Assembly: GCA_003641345.1 (NCBI GenBank)
Contig: QNAD01000090.1
Location: forward strand, 1 to 7,843
Direction of reading: 5' to 3'
Origin: Candidatus Zixiibacteriota bacterium
GTDB taxonomy: Bacteria; Zixibacteria; MSB-5A5; GN15; FEB-12
Length of the DNA: 7,843 bases
Shown: piece by piece, positions 6,094 through 7,843 of the stretch
Layout of the letters: each line of letters opens with the position of its first letter
Position numbering within the stretch: position 1 is the stretch's first letter
Made by a program: the position numbers and the translations under genes
The notes under the pieces: generated by a model
The model's database searches: none
What the model was told of the DNA's origin: nothing
What the model saw: the letters and a program-made list of their open reading frames with translations, nothing else

Positions 6094-6099
6094 AGTATA
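6094..6099 (-). promoter_or_regulatory. possible -10 element for the lipoprotein gene
   Basis: TATACT on the minus strand (5/6 match) lies about 37 bases before the lipoprotein ATG, in the 73-base gap after the ammonia-lyase gene. The only upstream partner is TTGCTA at a poor spacing of 15 bases. No terminator hairpin separates the two genes, so read-through is an alternative. Confidence 0.25.
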
Positions 6100-6129
6100 A
6101 CTTTTTTAAATTATTAGCAAGTTGATAAA

Positions 6130-7356
6130 TTATGAATTTATTATCTTGTTGAAATTCTCAGGATCAGTATCACCTTCGGTGTTTATCAAAAGAACTCTGG
6201 AATTTTTATTGAACAACTTATCTTTTATATGAGATAGATTTCTGTTTTCAAAAATAGCCAGCAAAGCCGCTAAACCTGTTGCTCCAGACTCACCGGAAAT
6301 AATTCGGGGATCATCACCAATTGGATTATAAAAGGTTTTCATGCTGTTTTCAGCAAATTTATCGTTTATAGTAAGAAACAATTTATAATTATTTTTTATA
6401 TATGGGAAGGCTATTTCCGAAGGTGTTCCACAGTTCAAGCCTGCCATTATAGTATTTAAGGAACCTCTGCTAACGGTAATCTCTCCAACATTGTATTTCA
6501 TCGAATCAAAAACACAGGCTGATTCAGTTGGTTCAACACAAACCAGTGTCGGCATTGATTGTTTATAATATCTATTATAAAACCACCCGGCGGTAGCCGC
6601 CAAAGCACCAACCCCGCATTGAATAAAAATAAAATCATTGTCAGACAATTTCTCATTTTCAAGTTGGTCGTCAATTTCTTTAAATAGAGTCGTATATCCA
6701 GCTGAAATTAAAAGGGGTATTTCAATTTGATTTTCATAAGATGTATCAGATATAACTTGCCAATCGTTCTTTTTTGCTTCATCAAAAGCCATTTTGACAG
6801 CATCATCGTAAGAACCATTAACAAGTATAACTTTTGCTCCTTCTTTTTTTATGCTTTCAATTCGGGCTGTTACTGTATCCGAAGGGATATAAATAACCGC
6901 TTTTTGGTTTAATTTGTTTGCCATCCAAGCCACCGCCCTGCCATGATTACCATCGGTAGCTGTACAAAAAGTATATAAAGGCAAAGTTTTCTTGACATTA
7001 GGTGAAAACAGGTTTTCCATTTCAACCCCAGTAACCTGTTCATATCTCTTTTTTAAAAATCTATAGATTGCATAAGAAGCACCCAATATTTTAAAAGCAT
7101 TCAGGTCAAACCGCTGGGACTCATCTTTTACAAATATATCTTTTATCCCAAATTTTGCTGATAATGATTTTAAAGAATAAAGAGGGGTTGGCTTATGTCC
7201 ATTTATTGAATGGTGAAAATTCAATATATCAGAACTACCAAATAGAATATTCGTCTTTTCGGGAACATGACAAATGTCTCCTAAGTGCTTGTTAAAATGA
7301 TACTTACACATATCGTCGGTCTGTTCGTTTAATGGTTTCAATCTAATAACATACAT
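6130..7356 (-). CDS. dpaL: diaminopropionate ammonia-lyase (PLP-dependent)
   Basis: This enzyme converts 2,3-diaminopropionate to pyruvate and two ammonia (EC 4.3.1.15); it belongs to fold-type II PLP enzymes. From the ATG at 7356 the product has 408 residues, against 398 for E. coli YgeX. The PLP lysine is Lys89 in RFDLNAFKILG. TATDGNHGR (Asp135) and VISDTSY (Asp204) carry the acidic residues matching E. coli Asp120 and Asp189. GVGALA, EPTESAC, IMAGLNCGTP, the phosphate-site region DDPRIISGESGATGL and the C-terminal LLINTEGDTD are family hallmarks. Cys281 and Cys309 match the E. coli disulfide pair (265 and 291). An in-frame TTG at 7365 would add three residues. I prefer the ATG because the predicted transcription start lies near 7364. 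No clear Shine-Dalgarno is present. Threonine dehydratase or synthase is less likely given the full motif set. Confidence 0.9.
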   Translation of the reverse strand: MYVIRLKPLNEQTDDMCKYHFNKHLGDICHVPEKTNILFGSSDILNFHHSINGHKPTPLYSLKSLSAKFGIKDIFVKDESQRFDLNAFKILGASYAIYRFLKKRYEQVTGVEMENLFSPNVKKTLPLYTFCTATDGNHGRAVAWMANKLNQKAVIYIPSDTVTARIESIKKEGAKVILVNGSYDDAVKMAFDEAKKNDWQVISDTSYENQIEIPLLISAGYTTLFKEIDDQLENEKLSDNDFIFIQCGVGALAATAGWFYNRYYKQSMPTLVCVEPTESACVFDSMKYNVGEITVSRGSLNTIMAGLNCGTPSEIAFPYIKNNYKLFLTINDKFAENSMKTFYNPIGDDPRIISGESGATGLAALLAIFENRNLSHIKDKLFNKNSRVLLINTEGDTDPENFNKIINS

Positions 7357-7370
7357 AAATACCAAATGAA

Positions 7371-7398
7371 ATTATAATACAAATAATGCGTTTTTGAA
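7371..7398 (-). promoter_or_regulatory. promoter for the ammonia-lyase gene with very short leader
   Basis: On the minus strand a perfect TATAAT (7376-7371) is preceded, 16 bases upstream, by TTCAAA (7398-7393, 4/6 match). The expected start near 7364 leaves about 8 bases before the ATG at 7356, too few for a normal Shine-Dalgarno. The -10 is strong and the -35 weak. Confidence 0.45.
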
Positions 7399-7417
7399 AT
7401 TTATTGAAAGCTAATAA

Positions 7418-7446
7418 TTGACAAAAAGAAGATATGTTCTTATATT
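7418..7446 (+). promoter_or_regulatory. sigma-70-type promoter for the secreted protein gene
   Basis: A perfect TTGACA (7418-7423) and TATATT (7441-7446, 5/6) are separated by the ideal 17 bases. Transcription should start near 7453, leaving a leader of about 128 bases before the ATG at 7581. An 8-bp inverted repeat covers the -10 and start point (7438-7457). Confidence 0.75.
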
Positions 7447-7457
7447 TTCATATAAGA
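7438..7457. repeat. operator-like inverted repeat on the promoter
   Basis: TCTTATAT (7438-7445) and ATATAAGA (7450-7457) form a perfect 8-bp inverted repeat with a TTTC spacer, lying on the -10 and transcription start of the promoter at 7418-7446. The half-site ATATAAG recurs at 7462-7468, 12 bases after its first copy. This is the geometry of a repressor site, though an AT-rich hairpin arising by chance is possible. Confidence 0.4.
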
Positions 7458-7580
7458 CTTAATATAAGTACCGCTATTACAACTATTTAGTTCTTGATTA
7501 TGAAGAAATGACATACCAAACCTCTATTATTTAACTGTATGACCGACAACCATATTAAATTATAGTGAGATAAGGAAAAA

Positions 7581-7843
7581 ATGAAAAAACAAAAAATTTT
7601 ACTTTTTAGCTTCCTTTTATGTTTAACTTTTACAGTTCCATCGTGGGGACAAATTAGTTCCGGAGGAACTCCGAGAAGTTTCTCAAGAATGGCTAAATCT
7701 AATATGCCCACTATTACTACGCCAAATGTCGATGTAGCAAAAATGCTGGCTGAAGATAAAGCCGAAAGCAAATTAGGAATTCCGTTCCGATTTGGAGCTC
7801 CTTTTGATGTCAATTACACTCTTGATAATTCCGGCGTTTGGGA
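7581..7843 (+). CDS. secreted protein, N-terminal part, resembling lysyl-endopeptidase-type protease precursors
   Basis: The gene starts at the ATG at 7581 (AAGGA at 7572-7576, 4-base spacer) and runs off the window after 87 codons. Residues 1-23 are a signal peptide (MKKQK, hydrophobic core, cleavage near SWG|Q). The mature start QISSGGTPRSF, the segment TITTPNVDVAKMLAEDKAE, then IPFRFGAPFDVNYTLDNSGVW follow the propeptide pattern I recall from large secreted trypsin-like (Lys-C type) proteases of Bacteroidota and related FCB bacteria. There the text usually continues into a galactose-binding-like segment and then the protease domain. The catalytic part is outside the window, so activity is unproven. 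A strong promoter lies at 7418-7446. The gene diverges from the ammonia-lyase gene across 224 bases. Confidence 0.7.
   Translation, partial: MKKQKILLFSFLLCLTFTVPSWGQISSGGTPRSFSRMAKSNMPTITTPNVDVAKMLAEDKAESKLGIPFRFGAPFDVNYTLDNSGVW

Noticed and set aside
7487..7813. Open frame of 108 codons on the minus strand
   Set aside because: It overlaps the secreted protein gene antisense, has no signal or domain, and the plus-strand gene has promoter, ribosome-binding site and signal peptide.

Overview
The window is AT-rich bacterial DNA with dense, short-gapped genes. Several proteins carry classical signal peptides, and one has a lipobox. The mix of proteins (an HtrA-type protease, DUF4097/toast-rack envelope proteins, a bactofilin-like membrane protein, and a secreted protein resembling Bacteroidota/FCB-group lysyl-endopeptidase precursors) suggests a Gram-negative bacterium, possibly an uncultured FCB-type lineage. 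That placement is inference. The best promoter, a consensus -35/-10 pair at 7418-7446, is of ordinary sigma-70 type rather than the divergent Bacteroidota type. No rRNA, tRNA, CRISPR array, insertion sequence or origin was seen. No gene-free stretch exceeds 300 bases; the three largest gaps (399-664, 4309-4583, 7366-7580) hold promoters, a terminator and small inverted repeats.

Layout. On the minus strand, bases 1-398 hold the N-terminal part of an HtrA/DegP-type periplasmic serine protease. Bases 665-4308 hold a four-gene minus-strand operon. In transcription order it runs: ECF sigma factor (TTG start), DUF4097 beta-repeat protein, five-helix membrane protein with a bactofilin-like periplasmic domain (GTG start), and toast-rack beta-repeat protein. 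A strong intrinsic terminator (526-551) follows. A class I SAM-dependent methyltransferase (4584-5348) diverges from the operon. It converges on a minus-strand lipoprotein (5361-6056), which follows a PLP-dependent diaminopropionate ammonia-lyase (6130-7356). On the right, a plus-strand secreted protein starts at 7581 and runs off the window.

Main result. The sigma operon looks like a self-regulated envelope-stress module without a recognisable anti-sigma factor. Two sites match the ECF promoter pattern TGAAAC-N16/17-CGTA, and both lie upstream of genes of this operon, on the correct strand. One is in front of the sigma gene (4324-4351). The other is in front of the toast-rack gene (1563-1591), with its -35 overlapping the preceding stop codon. 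I read this as sigma autoregulation plus an internal booster promoter for the last gene. The bactofilin-like protein is predicted to place its tail in the cytoplasm, so it is the best local candidate to sense the envelope and restrain the sigma factor; that role is untested. The neighbouring htrA would fit the same physiology, but it lacks a full copy of the promoter motif.
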